Shown here piece by piece: positions 44,640 through 56,249 of a stretch of 64,000 bases of DNA. The notes beneath the pieces were generated by a model. It saw only the letters and a program-made list of their open reading frames with translations, was not told the DNA's origin and searched no databases. Every line of letters starts with the position of its first letter. The stretch's first letter is position 1. The translations under genes were made by a program, and so were the position numbers. The DNA lies in the NCBI RefSeq assembly GCF_031143425.1, contig NC_090442.1, positions 422,051,776 through 422,115,775 of the forward strand, given 5' to 3'. Origin of the DNA: Pleurodeles waltl (lineage: Eukaryota > Chordata > Amphibia > Caudata > Salamandridae).

Positions 44640-45920
44640 GCTATTGCTTGTAACTGTCAATCAGTGAGGCACACAAACTTCACATATCCATACCAGGAGA
44701 GGGAACTCTGCACAAACTCCTGTGGAGACTCTATCCAACTTTTCTTGTCTCCAACAGCTAAACTTACTTATTACTGTATTTTTTGGAGGAACCCATGATC
44801 TTTTTTTTTTAAACCATGTATTTCTACATTTTCTGAAGAATGAGTACAGGGAATGGACGGTCAGACTGGAGCCTCGACGTCTACCTATAATTATTCTTAA
44901 ACAAAGCATTCTCTAAGTTGTGGGATACTGGGTGAGGTAAGGAAACGGGGACCAAGAAGAGTATGAGGAAAGCACCCAATCTAAACTAGGGTTGCTTCTT
45001 CATGAAACCCCTCAGTTATTCATTTACAATGTATGGGATTGAGAAAGGAGACAGGGAATATATTGGTAAAGGAGGAAATCCCAGGGGTTGAATAGGATTG
45101 TTGATTCTTTTAATTTTTTCAATTCAATGTTTTCAAATATGTGTGTGAACATGACACATCACTGCCAGCGTGTTTCCCTTTCGGCTGCAAATATATTCTA
45201 GTGTTACGATTTTCCTCAAAGCCAAATAAAAGGGTAATCTTCAAACTTCTCTATTAATAATTGTATTTCTTAGACAAAAGTGAAATCTGTATGAATGGAA
45301 TTGCAAGCGAAATTAAGTGGTACATTTCCCACACCTCTACAAATACCAAGGCGTTCATCGTTGCCCTGGAAGAGTGGTCTAGAAAAGGAGGGATATTCAA
45401 AATACACGAGGTTCCCACTTGCTTTCTTCTAGCTCAAACCTACCAAAGAACAAGAATCTATTAGATCTCGAGAATAAGGTAAAGGAGGAAGTGGGGTAAA
45501 TACCGTGATCCTATGGGGACAAACTGCAAAAATCCCAGCAGATTTCCCACATTGAACCAGCTCAGGATAGAGTGATAGGAAATGGGTGGCAATAAGGAGA
45601 GGTAATATCTGCCCATGTAACTAAAGATTCATACCATACTACGCAAGAGCACAGTCCTAAATGTACAGAAAGGGACAGGTTGCATTTATCAATAGTTTAC
45701 CAAGCTTTCAAGCACCCCTGTAGGCCTAAGTTAAAGTCTAGAGAGCACCTGAAGACTTCACCAAAACAAGGATTCATCCCCAGAAGCCTCTCCATCAACT
45801 ACATTTTCTGAAATTACCCAAAGGTCACACTAAAGCATACTACTGAGGAATGAGGATATTAGCAATTAAAGTTTGTATTTCACAATAGGTGACTATTGAC
45901 ATATAATATCCCCAAAAGTC
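44640..45920. other. Spacer, nothing recognised
   Basis: Mostly AT-rich. A T-run (tttttttttt near 44801) and no supported frame or repeat. Confidence 0.5.
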
Positions 45921-45923
45921 TAA

Positions 45924-46539
45924 GGGCCTCATTCCGACCCTGGCGGTACAAGACCGCCAGGGCCGGGGGCAACGGAAGCACCGCCAACAGGCTGGCGGTG
46001 CTTCATTGCCCATTCTGACCGCGGCGTTAAAGCCGCGGTCAGAAAAGGGAATCCGGCGGTTTCCCGCCGGATTTCCCCTGCTTGGGCAGAACCTCCATGG
46101 CGGCGCTGCAAGCAGCGCCGCCATGGAGATTCCGACCCCCTTCCCGCCATCCTGTTCCTGGCGGTTTTTACCGCCAGGAACAGGATGGCGGGAACGGGTG
46201 TCGTGGGGCCTCTGGGGGCCCCTGAACTGCCCATGCCACTGGCATGGGCAGTGAAGGGGCCCCTAACAGGGCCCCAGGGAGATTTTCACTGTCTGCATTG
46301 CAGACAGTGAAAATCGTGACGGGTGCAACTGCACCCGTCGCACCCCTGCAACACCGCCGGCTCCATTCGGAGCCGGCCTCTGTGCTGCAGGGCCTTTCCC
46401 GCTGGGCCCAGCGGGAAAGTCAGAATGGCCTCCGTGGTCTTATGACCGCGGAGCGGCCATTTGGCGGTTCCCGCCAGGCGGGCGGCGTCCGCCGCCAGGC
46501 GGGCGGCGTCCGCCGCCCGCCGGGGTCAGAATGACCCTC
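45924..46539. mobile_element. MITE-B copy 2, 616 bp, reverse orientation to copy 1
   Basis: The ends are GGGCCTCATTCCGACC and, inverted, GAGGGTCATTCTGACC. TAA flanks both sides (45921-45923 and 46540-46542). It shows the same hairpin series as copy 1 in reverse order: gcggtacaagaccgc, ccatggcggcgctgc/gcagcgccgccatgg, cgccatcctgttcctggcgg with its complement, the ggcccctgaactgcccatgcc/ggcatgggcag arm, ttttcactgtctgc/gcagacagtgaaaa and gacgggtgcaactgcacccgtc. Near 46479-46516 the word cgccaggcgggcggcgtccg is tandemly duplicated. Confidence 0.85.
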
Positions 46540-46542
46540 TAA

Positions 46543-48412
46543 ATGTAATAAAGTGTGAATTATAATTGCACCATGAAAAGATTTATATTACCTGCGCTGT
46601 TTGTGAAAGCAAAATATCAGAAAAGTGAATTATGTATTTAATGGATGCATTAAATGCTAATGAGAGTAAAATGTGAAAGAATGATAAGGAGGGAAAAGAC
46701 CTGGCTGGCAGTGGATGCAGCTCACTTCACACCCCATGACCATGTTCCAGTCGTCTACTCTAGTTCGCCTTAGAATTTAACACGAAAACTAGACCCCTTT
46801 TTAAAAACAAACTCAATACATAACATTCTGGCAAATGTATTACAAATTCCATTGCATGAATGTACAAACAAAAACGTAATCACAAGAGCAGTATGTCTCG
46901 TTACCTTATCAATGCCTTGGACCCACCAGTAATTGCCTTAGTGCTTAGCAATGCAGAGGAAAGGGGGTCAGGGTCCTTACTGGAGGAAAGGAATACAAAA
47001 CCTATGGGACTCATTTTGAAAGTCTTTGGCACGCACAGGTGGGACTTGTGTGTGAAAATACAGCCATTGGCTAAAATAAATTTTACCGTCTAGTGCACAG
47101 AATAGCGTTTAGAATGAGGATGGCCGTGCAAGTTACCGCGAACACACCCAGACTGTACTTTTGTGAGTTTCACAAACATTTCCAGGCAGTTTATTACCCT
47201 GGAAACGCATGTTAATCTACTGTTAAAAAGGCAGAAAAAAAGCACATTTTCGTGTTGAGAAAGGAACTGGCACACTCCTACGTTTCAAGGGCATTGTAGG
47301 AGAGCTGTTTCGATATGGTGAAAAATGTTTACTCTGTGTGGATCTTTCAGCAAAAAACAAGCCTAAAATGAAATTCCTTCCAAATGCGCACTTTTAGTAC
47401 CTCTCAATTAGACCTGCTCCCAAGCGCTCAATGACATTATTAGTGTGGCCGTGAAAGTGGGAATACAAGGACCTTATGGTAATGTACGCAGAACCTTAAG
47501 TGCTGCTTCATCTGGTTCATACCTGCAGGCCTCAAGTTTGAAACCCAACTCAGCCTGTCTGAGGTTGATACATGAATTACCAATAAACTAGTTAACAGTA
47601 ATTATTTAGAGAGCTCATAAATGGCAACGCATCTGGCATGAAGGGATATATAAATATATATATATATATAAACAAGCATCTGCAATGCCAAAAGGTCTCA
47701 CCTTAATAACGCGAGTGTAGGGATGTTGGCTTTTCCAATAACGTTTTTTTTTAAAGTAAAGTAAAAAAAAAATACTTGGGAAAAAGAAGTAGTATGTCAA
47801 AACTGTACACTGATATCAATCATTTCAATCCTTAAAAATTACATTGTTTATTTTTTCAAATACATTTCACTCAGAAATTGAGTGTATTTCAAAATTGCAA
47901 TGTTGGCATGTAAGAAAAGTAACTGCAGTGATGAAGGTATACTGCTCATTGTAGGCATGCATCCTGGCAAGCACAGCCATTCGACAGGCTTCAGAAATGA
48001 ACGAAATACCTGCTATATTTATATTAATAGGCCAGGGATTCAGTGAATCTTTCCGAAATAAAAAGTTGCACTGTGATGCATTGGTGCAATGCAATAAACA
48101 TTCTTGGGTGGTATCACAGATGATGGTAAACAAATTACATCTTCCATGCAACCAGATAATGGTACATTAGGCCCATAGTACTAAAATAGAGTGGCATTTA
48201 AAATTATGTTATTAGTTCTATATTTGTGTGGACTTAGCCAAACGTAATAGTCAAGAGCAGTACAATGCTTAAGTTGAGCCTGTGGTTGCCTGCGTTCACC
48301 ACTATCATGCACAGGAGTAGTTTAGATCAGACACCTTGAATCAACTTGGTAAGACTGGAAAAACCCTTGGTGGATGCATCAGGTATGATTCTAGCAAGAT
48401 TTCAGACACCTA
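46543..48412. other. Spacer with TA microsatellite
   Basis: A TA-rich tract (atatatataaatatatatat) at ~47646-47671. Nothing else recognised. Frames in this stretch are short and without domains. Confidence 0.5.
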
Positions 48413-48950
48413 GGGGCATATTTATAAGCCCCTAGCGCCACCTTGTGCCACATTAGCGTCATTATTTCTGACGATAATGGCCCAACAGGGCCGAGATCCC
48501 TGTGCCGTATTTACAGAGTGGCACAATGCATGCATTGCGCCACTCTGTATCCCTTTGCACTACATAATGCCTGCACCAGGCATAATGTATGCAAAGGGGG
48601 CATTCCCCCATTAGAGGGGACTGAAAAAATGGCGCAAGGAAATCTATGAGATTTCCTTGCGCCGTTTTTATGAGACTTTTAACGCCTGCTCAGAAGAGGT
48701 GTTAAAAGTATGCTTCCATTATTTAGAATGGGCCCCTATGTACTCTGCAGGAGTAGCGCCAACATTTTGGTGCTACTCCTGCAGAGTACATCAATAGCAT
48801 CACATTGAATTATGGTATGGCCCCCTACCCTGCGCCATGGTGCACTGTATTTTAAATATGCCGCACATATGGAGGTGGTAGGGGGCTCTAAAGGGTGCAG
48901 GGAAAGTGGCGCTGCACTCAATGCAGCACCACTTTCCATAAATCTGCCCC
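48413..48950 (-). mobile_element. MITE-A copy 4, 538 bp, TA-flanked
   Basis: It starts GGGGCATATTTATAAG, ends AAATCTGCCCC, and is flanked by TA on both sides (48411-48412 and 48951-48952). Orientation is opposite to copies 1-3. Internal palindromes include gtggcacaatgcat/atgcattgcgccac (48520-48545), cataatgcctg/caggcataatg (48563-48587), gcaaggaaatct/agatttccttgc (48634-48661) and atgtactctgcaggagtagc with its complement (48738-48791). No coding region. Confidence 0.85.
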
Positions 48951-48952
48951 TA

Positions 48953-49379
48953 TGTTAGAAATTTTATTCTATGTATGTAATTTTGGTTTGGTCTGCCTCA
49001 CTGCTGAAGTGTTGGGGCTGGCCTGATGTTAAGGAAAGCTGCCAGTGCTCATCAGCCAAAAGAAATAGAGCCAAAAGGAATAAATAGCAGCTGGGGACAC
49101 AGTATGGGAAATGAAGACAAAAGCCACATTTTAAAGAATGGGAAGGGACAGAACTGTCATCATGGCCTGATCTCAAAGTTACAGTAACATTAAGTTCCCC
49201 TCTTGGTCCTGATTCTCTCACGGCATACCTTCTGATTTTGAGAGGATTGTTACATATATTCCTGCACCTTTCGCCTTTCTGGGTACAAAAATAAACTCTC
49301 CTGCTTTAGTAGAGAATACAAGGGCAGTATGAGGGGTACTCATTGGCACGACCACTTGTAACTGGTGCTTACAGGGTCA
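48953..49379 (+). repeat. Solo LTR, 427 bp, with perfect 5-bp TSD
   Basis: It starts TGTTAGAAATTTT and ends ACAGGGTCA (TG...CA), flanked by CCCTA on both sides (48948-48952 and 49380-49384). An AATAAA lies at 49290-49295 in the plus direction, followed by ctcctgctttagtag, a retrovirus/ERV-type LTR layout. It sits directly at the right end of MITE-A copy 4, whose terminal CCCC plus TA forms part of the duplicated site. No internal region, so it is a solo LTR left by LTR-LTR recombination (standard interpretation). Confidence 0.75.
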
Positions 49380-49394
49380 CCCTATGCTAGAACG

Positions 49395-49945
49395 CCTGGA
49401 TGCGCTAAACTCTGGACAAAGGGACTACATATCCCAGACTGCTCTTGGACCCTGGAGGTGGCCTTTCACTCGCCCAGCTGCTGGCACTTGAGGTGCAGAG
49501 GAGCGCTATATAGCGCTGGTTATATCTCTGTAGCGCAGGACACGCTAAACTCTGGACAAAGGGACTACATATCCCAGACTGCTCTTGGTCCCTGGAGGCA
49601 GCCTTTCACTCGTCCAGCTGCTGGCAGAGGAGTGCTATATTGCGCTGCTAATATCTCCACAGTGAGGGACGCGCTAAACTCTGGACAAGGGACTACATAT
49701 TCTAGACTGCTCTTGGCTTCTCAAGGTGGCCTTTCACTTGTCAAGTTCCTGACACTTGAGGCACAGAGGAGCGCTATATAGCACTGGTAATATCTCAGCG
49801 GGACGTGCTAAACTCTGTACCAAGGGACTATATATCTCAGACTGCTCTTGGCCTCTGGAGGCGGCATTTCACTCGCCCAGCTGCTGGCACTTGAGGTGCT
49901 GAGGAGTGCTATTTAACGTTGGTAATATCTCCACGGTGTGGGACT
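49395..49945 (+). promoter_or_regulatory. Tandem 5' UTR monomers of a LINE (four units)
   Basis: gctaaactctggac begins related units at 49404, 49544, 49673 and 49807 (periods 140, 129 and 134 bp). Each unit includes gggactacatat, agactgctcttgg, cctttcactcg, cagctgctggca and a gagcgctatata segment. The first unit has a perfect 16-bp palindrome AGCGCTATATAGCGCT near 49502. The array ends ~165 bp before ORF1 of the LINE. Tandem monomers upstream of ORF1 act as promoters in some LINEs (mouse L1, Xenopus Tx1); the same role here is inference. Confidence 0.75.
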
Positions 49946-50110
49946 GTCCACACCCATTGGAACCCAAAGGAGGCTGGGCCACCCCCTAATCTTTTAGTTT
50001 TCTTGAAGAGGAACTAGTAGGTACTGCTTGTGGCCCATTTACATCCTAGTAGGTTGGAGTGATATTGGCTTGGTTGCTTAGCCAAAGACTACTTATCTGC
50101 AATATTGCAT

Positions 50111-51370
50111 ATGGGTAAAAGGAAGGCGGCAGATGGTGGGGCAGGCCTAGTAAAAAAGAAAACCCGCAAAACTTTAAAGAATGCAGGGGATAATTGCGTG
50201 TTGGAAAGGACTGATAATCTTGTGGTGGAATGCAAGCAAATATTGACTTCTCCCTCAGACAGTGCTCCTTTATGCGTACAGAGTGTGCGCTCCTCTACTA
50301 ACTTGGGGGCGAACCATAGGAAAATTCCCAACACGTTTTACAAGCGGGATTTGCAAGGTTTGGTGCCAGAAGGGGAGGCTGGGGTGGGTCAAGTCGCTGC
50401 TCGCACTACGTCGCTCCAGGCTGATGTGACACAATCTTCTGGAAGTGATGCCTTGCCTTGCAGCAATCATTTTAGCCCTTCAAGTGTCACTTTAGACTCA
50501 CATGATGATTCTGTTATAGAGACCCTGACGGTTGAGTTTGCTGATATAAATGTTGCTTTTAATTTGGTTCAGTCGCAGTATATTTCCCTTATACAAGGCC
50601 TAAAAACTGAGATGGTTGAGCTTAAATCTATGATAACCAACTTAATTTCTATTGTTAAGCAGCTGTTACCTTCTGAAGGCAAGTCTATTTTGGATAGTGC
50701 TCATATTATTGAAGCTCGTTCTCTTGGTTCATCTACTGCATTGTCTAAACTGCCCTTGCCAATCTTTAATAAGAATTCTCTCCCTACCTGTTGTCCTGTT
50801 ACCACAATCACTGCTCTTGTTCTTACCAACGGACAGCTGATTGCAGATTGGGGTATTTTCGGAAGGGGTGTTATTCACAGTAGTTCTTGTGCTGTAAGAA
50901 AATTGGCAGCGGGTTCCGCCGCAACAGATTGCTGTCAGCCTCCTAGACCTCTGGATGATGGTGCATCTAATTGTGTTGTGCATCTAGCTGTTAGTGGGCT
51001 CAAATCCACCAACACTGTCATTGTGGTTAATGTTCCTAAGTTACATCCCACAGCATGCAGGGAAGGTGGAGAATCTGTCAAAAACAAGGTGATTCATTGG
51101 CTACGCTATGTGAGAGGTTGTATTCCTGTGATTTGTGATGGTATAATTGGGGCGGTCAGAAGGACAAATCATGATACACATAATGGCATGATTGAACTGA
51201 CACTCAGGGACAAGAGTATGGTGGACAACCTTGTGGCTTTAGATGTAAGAATATGCACACCGAGGCATTCTAGTATTCTGTTTAAATATCCCAGGCATCT
51301 TTCTTACCATAGGGCTCAACCTGCTTCTCATTCAGGGGCCAGCCCATCAGGTTTAAACGAGAATGACTGA
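50111..51370 (+). CDS. LINE ORF1 protein, 419 aa, open reading frame intact
   Basis: The ATG at 50111 (MGKRKAADGG) follows a non-ATG extension of two codons. The N-terminus is basic (residues 1-22, many K/R), suggesting nucleic-acid binding or a nuclear signal. Residues ~140-195 have leucine/isoleucine heptads (LIQGLKTEMVELKSMITNLI), a probable coiled coil. The C-terminal third (VIHWLRYVRG..., ELTLRDKSMVDNLVALDVRI) resembles the folded RNA-binding part of non-LTR ORF1 proteins, though I cannot name the domain. It lies between the promoter monomers and ORF2 (ORF2 ATG 49 nt downstream). ORF1 proteins coat LINE RNA. The frame has no stop, whereas ORF2 is broken. Confidence 0.7.
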   Translation: MGKRKAADGGAGLVKKKTRKTLKNAGDNCVLERTDNLVVECKQILTSPSDSAPLCVQSVRSSTNLGANHRKIPNTFYKRDLQGLVPEGEAGVGQVAARTTSLQADVTQSSGSDALPCSNHFSPSSVTLDSHDDSVIETLTVEFADINVAFNLVQSQYISLIQGLKTEMVELKSMITNLISIVKQLLPSEGKSILDSAHIIEARSLGSSTALSKLPLPIFNKNSLPTCCPVTTITALVLTNGQLIADWGIFGRGVIHSSSCAVRKLAAGSAATDCCQPPRPLDDGASNCVVHLAVSGLKSTNTVIVVNVPKLHPTACREGGESVKNKVIHWLRYVRGCIPVICDGIIGAVRRTNHDTHNGMIELTLRDKSMVDNLVALDVRICTPRHSSILFKYPRHLSYHRAQPASHSGASPSGLNEND

Positions 51371-51418
51371 CTTAGAGCGTCATTTAATCTATCTTTAGAG
51401 CAGTCTATTCCCTTGCCA

Positions 51419-54400
51419 ATGCTATCCACACACTCTCCCCTGGTTGTAGCTGGTCAAGATGCATCTATACTTCACTGCACTTATAATTCCATTACCCTGC
51501 TGGCCCCTTGTTCTTGCCCTATATCTACCCTGGTTCCTGTTTTGCAGGATACAATTAGTTCTGATTACGCTGGCGCTTCATCTACTGCTGTCCCTGACCC
51601 TCCTGGCATACCTACTTTTTACTGTTCCCCTTGGCAGGAAACTCAGAATGAGTCAGTTCTGCCATCAGCGTCTCAATATGCTGGGGTGCGTCTTGCCTCT
51701 TGGAATGTGGAAGGACTGACGTCTAAGATCTCCTTACCTACTCGTACTCAATTTATTGAGGGCTATGATATCTGCCTTTTCCAGGAGACATGGGTGCTGG
51801 ATTCGATCTTTAAGTCTGGCTATCTGAATGTTTCCATTGCAGCACTCCCTAGCAAGAGGGGTAGATCCTCTAGCGGTCTAATCACTTGGGCTAAAACAAC
51901 ACTAAACTGCCACATCCAACAGTTACCTATTGACTTTCCTGACATACAAGGCATCCAGTTACAATCTGGGCCAAACCTATGATTATTATTGTTTATGCAA
52001 GAGAGGTCCAGGGAGCTTGGCTTCTTCTATTCTCCTTAGATTGGAGCCGTTCCTTAGGCAGAACCCCCAGCATTTTAAACTTACTGTGGCAGGTGACTTT
52101 TGTGGCTCTTGATTGGGACAATCTCAGCATTACTTATGAGAAAGACCTGGTGTGGTCTGTCCCTTCCTTAGATGTTCAACCCCATTAATAGGTAGTCGCA
52201 AGTAGCTGTTCAGCTAAAAGCCTTGACCATCAAATTTGGGCTTGGGACCCTCAAAGGCAGGACCATGTCAGACGCAAAGAGTTGTCGCACATATAATAAA
52301 GTCAACCACACAAATAGAATTGATTACTGCTTAGTTGACTTAAGACGATGGCCTTTTATCATTGGCATGATGGTCATTGAGAGGACAGAGTGGTCACAAT
52401 TCGCTCTCTGTTCAAATGCCTGCTCCTAGTAATTAATCATTTTTATTTGCTGCCTACACTGACGACGGACATCAGTATGACTAATGACAAACCTCACTTA
52501 AAATGGCATCAGGTAGTAGCCCGGCCAGATATATTAAGTGCTGTGAATGTTGTTTTTAAGACCTTGCTAACGTATATAGAGGTGGGTCTCATAGCTAACA
52601 ACGCCCGATTTATAATATCTCATATCACTTGTTTTGAGAGCGTTGCGGCACATTTTTCTGTCAACAGTAAATCTGGTTGTAGCAGACCCAAAGGAAAACA
52701 TCCCTGGTTTAATAAGGAATGTTGGGTATTATATAGTTTATTGGCTAAAGCCATCAAATCTAAGAACATAGTTTCTATTCGCACGACCAGGAAGTTTTAT
52801 AAGGCGGCCATCTGTAAAGCTAAACGTGAAAGAGATAAACGGTGGTGGGCTGTGTTAAAAGATACATCACTTAAGAAGGACTGTTTATAGTTTTGGTCTT
52901 TGGTTGCATGTGGTCCCGATAATCCATTGAATGTAACAATGATGATTATTGTTGCAGCAGATTGGGTAGATTATTCCAGTCAATTGTATTCTGCCGATCT
53001 CTCTAGTTCGGTTCGAGAGCCTCATTGGGCTTCCGCTGCCAAATCTGGCCAATTGCTCAGCTCTGCCACTACCCAATTGTTCACACTTTCTGTTGTTGTG
53101 CATTCACTTGGCATGGTCAAGCGAGGCAGGGCATCTGGTTCTAATGGCGTTCCAGCTGACTTGTTCTTGTCTGAAATGGATTCTTGGTCTAGTTATATTC
53201 TTTTTATATCCAATGGAATAGCGGCAGGGGCTCCAATTCCTGATTTGTGTAAGGGTGCTGTTGTTCTACCCATTCACAAAAAGGGTGATAGATCTTTGCC
53301 CTGTAATTACAGACCCATCAGTCTGTTAGATTGCCTACAAAATGTTTTTTGTCACTGTCTATGGGTTAAGATCCTGGATTGGATGTCTGATTTTGACATC
53401 CTCAGCCCATTACAGGCTGTCTTTTGTAGGAACATTTCTACTATAGACCAAGTGTTTAGGGTTTTGCTTTTGTACTGAACAAACGGTTACAATTGGCAGA
53501 GGGAACCTTTATGTTGCTTTTGTATATCTAAAATCAACGTTCGATCTAGTACCCCATGCTAAATTGTGGTTCTCTCAGATATGGCAGTGCCTGCCCATAT
53601 TCTTTCATTACTTGTATGCTTACATGAGGGTAATTATGCACGTATCAGGTGGGGTGACCAAGGATAGTTAACTGACAAAAGTCAAGGGGAATACTGCAAG
53701 GTTGCGTCCTGGCTCCCACCTTATTCTCATTATTTATCAATTACATTACTCCCTTCTTGGCAGAGGTGGAGACAGATGTTACATCTTTAGGGGCAGTTAC
53801 AGTTCCCACTCTGTTATTTGTGGATGACACTGTTCTGCTCTCCAAGACCGAGTGGTTTACAGAAACTCCTATCGTGTTTCGAGAAGTTCTGTTCCACTCA
53901 TGGACTAGACATCAACACTTCTAAAACTAAATTGATGTTGTATAATCCGCGTAAATTGTTTAAAGGCATATTATACTAAGAGGGTTCCCACTTGAGATGG
54001 TGAAATCTTTCAGCTATCAATGTTTTAAGATCTCAGAGACTATGGCCCTCATTATGACCTTGGCGCCGGGCGGCCGCCAATGCGGCCGCACCCCTGCCGC
54101 AGTCATTATGAGATCCCCGCTGGGCCGGCGGGCGTAAACCTGGTTTCTGCCCGCCGGCACAGCGGAGATCTCGGCCGCAACATAGGAGCCGGCTCCAAAT
54201 GGCGGTTGTATTTTTGAAGAATATTCTAAAACCTTTGTACATCATTAAAACATAACTAATTGGGAGCTTGAGAATTCTTTATTACCCAGGAAATACCAAA
54301 GTGAGCAATAAACTGTGTCCCTGCTTTATTGTGAATTTCAACAGTTACAGATTCAGGAGTTCAAATATTCCTCAGTGATGTAATACATTTTCTGACTTGA

Positions 54401-54450
54401 ACTCGAAGGTCAGCCCTGTTTATCTAAATGTTACTTTTGTTAATCTCTTA
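51419..54450 (+). pseudogene. LINE ORF2 (APE endonuclease and RT), multiply broken
   Basis: The endonuclease begins with LASWNVEGLTSK (catalytic Asn), then YDICLFQETW (catalytic Glu) and GRSSSGL. The first frame stops at 51982. Later pieces in other frames give AGDF near 52092, NRIDYCLVDL near 52315, RT words GRASGSNGVPADLF near 53129-53170, NYRPISLLD near 53308, STIDQVFRVL near 53439, GCVLAPTLFS in a shifted frame near 53702, and the active site FVDD near 53817-53828. After that come KTKLMLYNPRK near 53925 and, past a MITE-B fragment, FLKNILKPLYIIKT near 54212. The product would nick the target and copy LINE RNA. At least four frame breaks disable it. It is an APE-type LINE distinct from the L1 and CR1 copies here; the clade (Jockey/I/Vingi group?) is unresolved. 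Confidence 0.75.
54044..54205. mobile_element. MITE-B-like fragment inside LINE ORF2
   Basis: GGCCCTCATTATGACC resembles the MITE-B terminus. It is followed by hairpins gcggccgccaatgcggccgc, gagatccccgctgggccggc with gccggcacagcggagatctc, and ggagccggctcc. The other terminus is missing. LINE-like reading seems to resume just after it. Confidence 0.55.
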
Positions 54451-56249
54451 CTAACAACTTAAATGAAGGGAGGATAATTGATATTTAACACACTGCAATT
54501 ATTTCCGCACATCTTGAAAAGGAGTCATAGATTTACTGTGACTATCTGAAAGCGTCACAGGTGACGCAGAACAGTATACAATTAAAATACCAACATTGAC
54601 CAGCATCACGAGACAACAGACCCTTGCTATCGCCGTTACTCTTACTTCCTCAGCCCATTCATGAGAAGTGACGCATGTCATCTCAACATTTTCTTAACCC
54701 TTTATCGCCATACCCTAGAGTATTTTTTCTCTATCTCCGGCCTCAATGACTGGCGTGTCTGTCGGCTCCCAGGACGTTACTGGAGGTTGTACGGTGGAGA
54801 CACACCAGACCGGGGAACCAAAGACAGAGGACACAAGGTGTGTGTGTGTATGGAGCCAGTGGCTACAGAAAATCTGTCTCTGACGCAACATACCTTCTAT
54901 TCCATGAATGGAGCGAGGAAGTAGACAAGACGTAAGGATAATTACCTTACGTAATCCAAACACCAATCACCTTTCATCTCTCAATCTCACTGCACCCCTT
55001 ACCTTCACATGAAGGCAAAAGTAAAGGCGATCACAGCACAATTAGCGACGAAATATTTGAATGGCTGACAGAGTCATGGCACCAAACACCCTGGAACGAG
55101 AGGCCATTCTACAATTTCTCTGCATAAAAATGGTGGCTATTTTCAGCAATAAAACGCATGCTCTGAGGGTGTAAGGGACAAGACACTTTAGTACTGGATA
55201 AACCAACATCTATGTGGAGAGCTTAAAAAACAACAGAACTGGGATTTGGCTGTAGGGCGCTTTTGAGTCTTTAGTGGATGAACGAGTCACACCACTGGGG
55301 TAGGAGACTGCATCTTGAGGGCTCTATAAAGTTGAGACAATTAATCTGCGTAGCTATCAGCTAGGTCGTGACTTGGTGCACAGCAGTCAGCTCCGACAGG
55401 TTCCAAGGTGAATAGTTTCTGCTGTATCCAGCTGCAATCCCTTGGAGCCGGTGTAAAACACAAAGAGGCCCATTTACAAAGACATTCATGAGTACCATTT
55501 CACATATTCTTCAATACCTTTGAGAGTTAGTCTCAAAATATCTATAATGAGAATGCTTGTGAATATTCAAAGAATATCCATATGCACTTAGTACAGATAG
55601 AAATGACTGTGCCTTTTTTGCATTTCAATCGACAGTTGGACATTTTGGAACCAATTTACAAAAGCATCTGTGAGTTTGTTAAGAAATACTTCTGTAGTCG
55701 ACTTCATGTAAATGTCTTTGAGAATCAGCCCCAATGCAAGTGATTTTCTCTAGAACATCCTACCATGTCCCAGAACTGCGATTACGTGCCGAAGGAGAGT
55801 GGAAGGTAGAAATAAAGCAATGAAGGTGAACGTCTATGTAGACAAACCTGGCGCTCATGGATCAGTAAAGCAATTATATTTCAAATGTCATGAACTTTAA
55901 AGGGCACGAGTGCCGTTGTGTAAATATGAGTTTGTGCACAAGAAAAGGTCACCATAGAAAAACCTTGCTGGTGTATGTAATTATTTTTTTTTTTAAAAAG
56001 GTACACATGTTAAGTATTTCACAATGAGTGAAAAACATCTACTCGTAACCACCTTTTCGAGGTGCCAGTAGGAACAGCTGTACCTGGATAAGGAAACCAC
56101 ACCCACTCGAATTGTGACATGATTCATCAAAGGCAGAACCACTGGATTAATGTGATTCTGTGACTGCAGCATTTTCTGAATAATTATGAACTTGTTGCAT
56201 TTGCCACATAATCCATTGTCTACTGCATAATCGACAAATTTTAGCAACA
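54451..56249. other. Spacer, nothing recognised
   Basis: No supported coding frame, repeat or terminal structure. A T-run lies near 55983. Confidence 0.5.
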
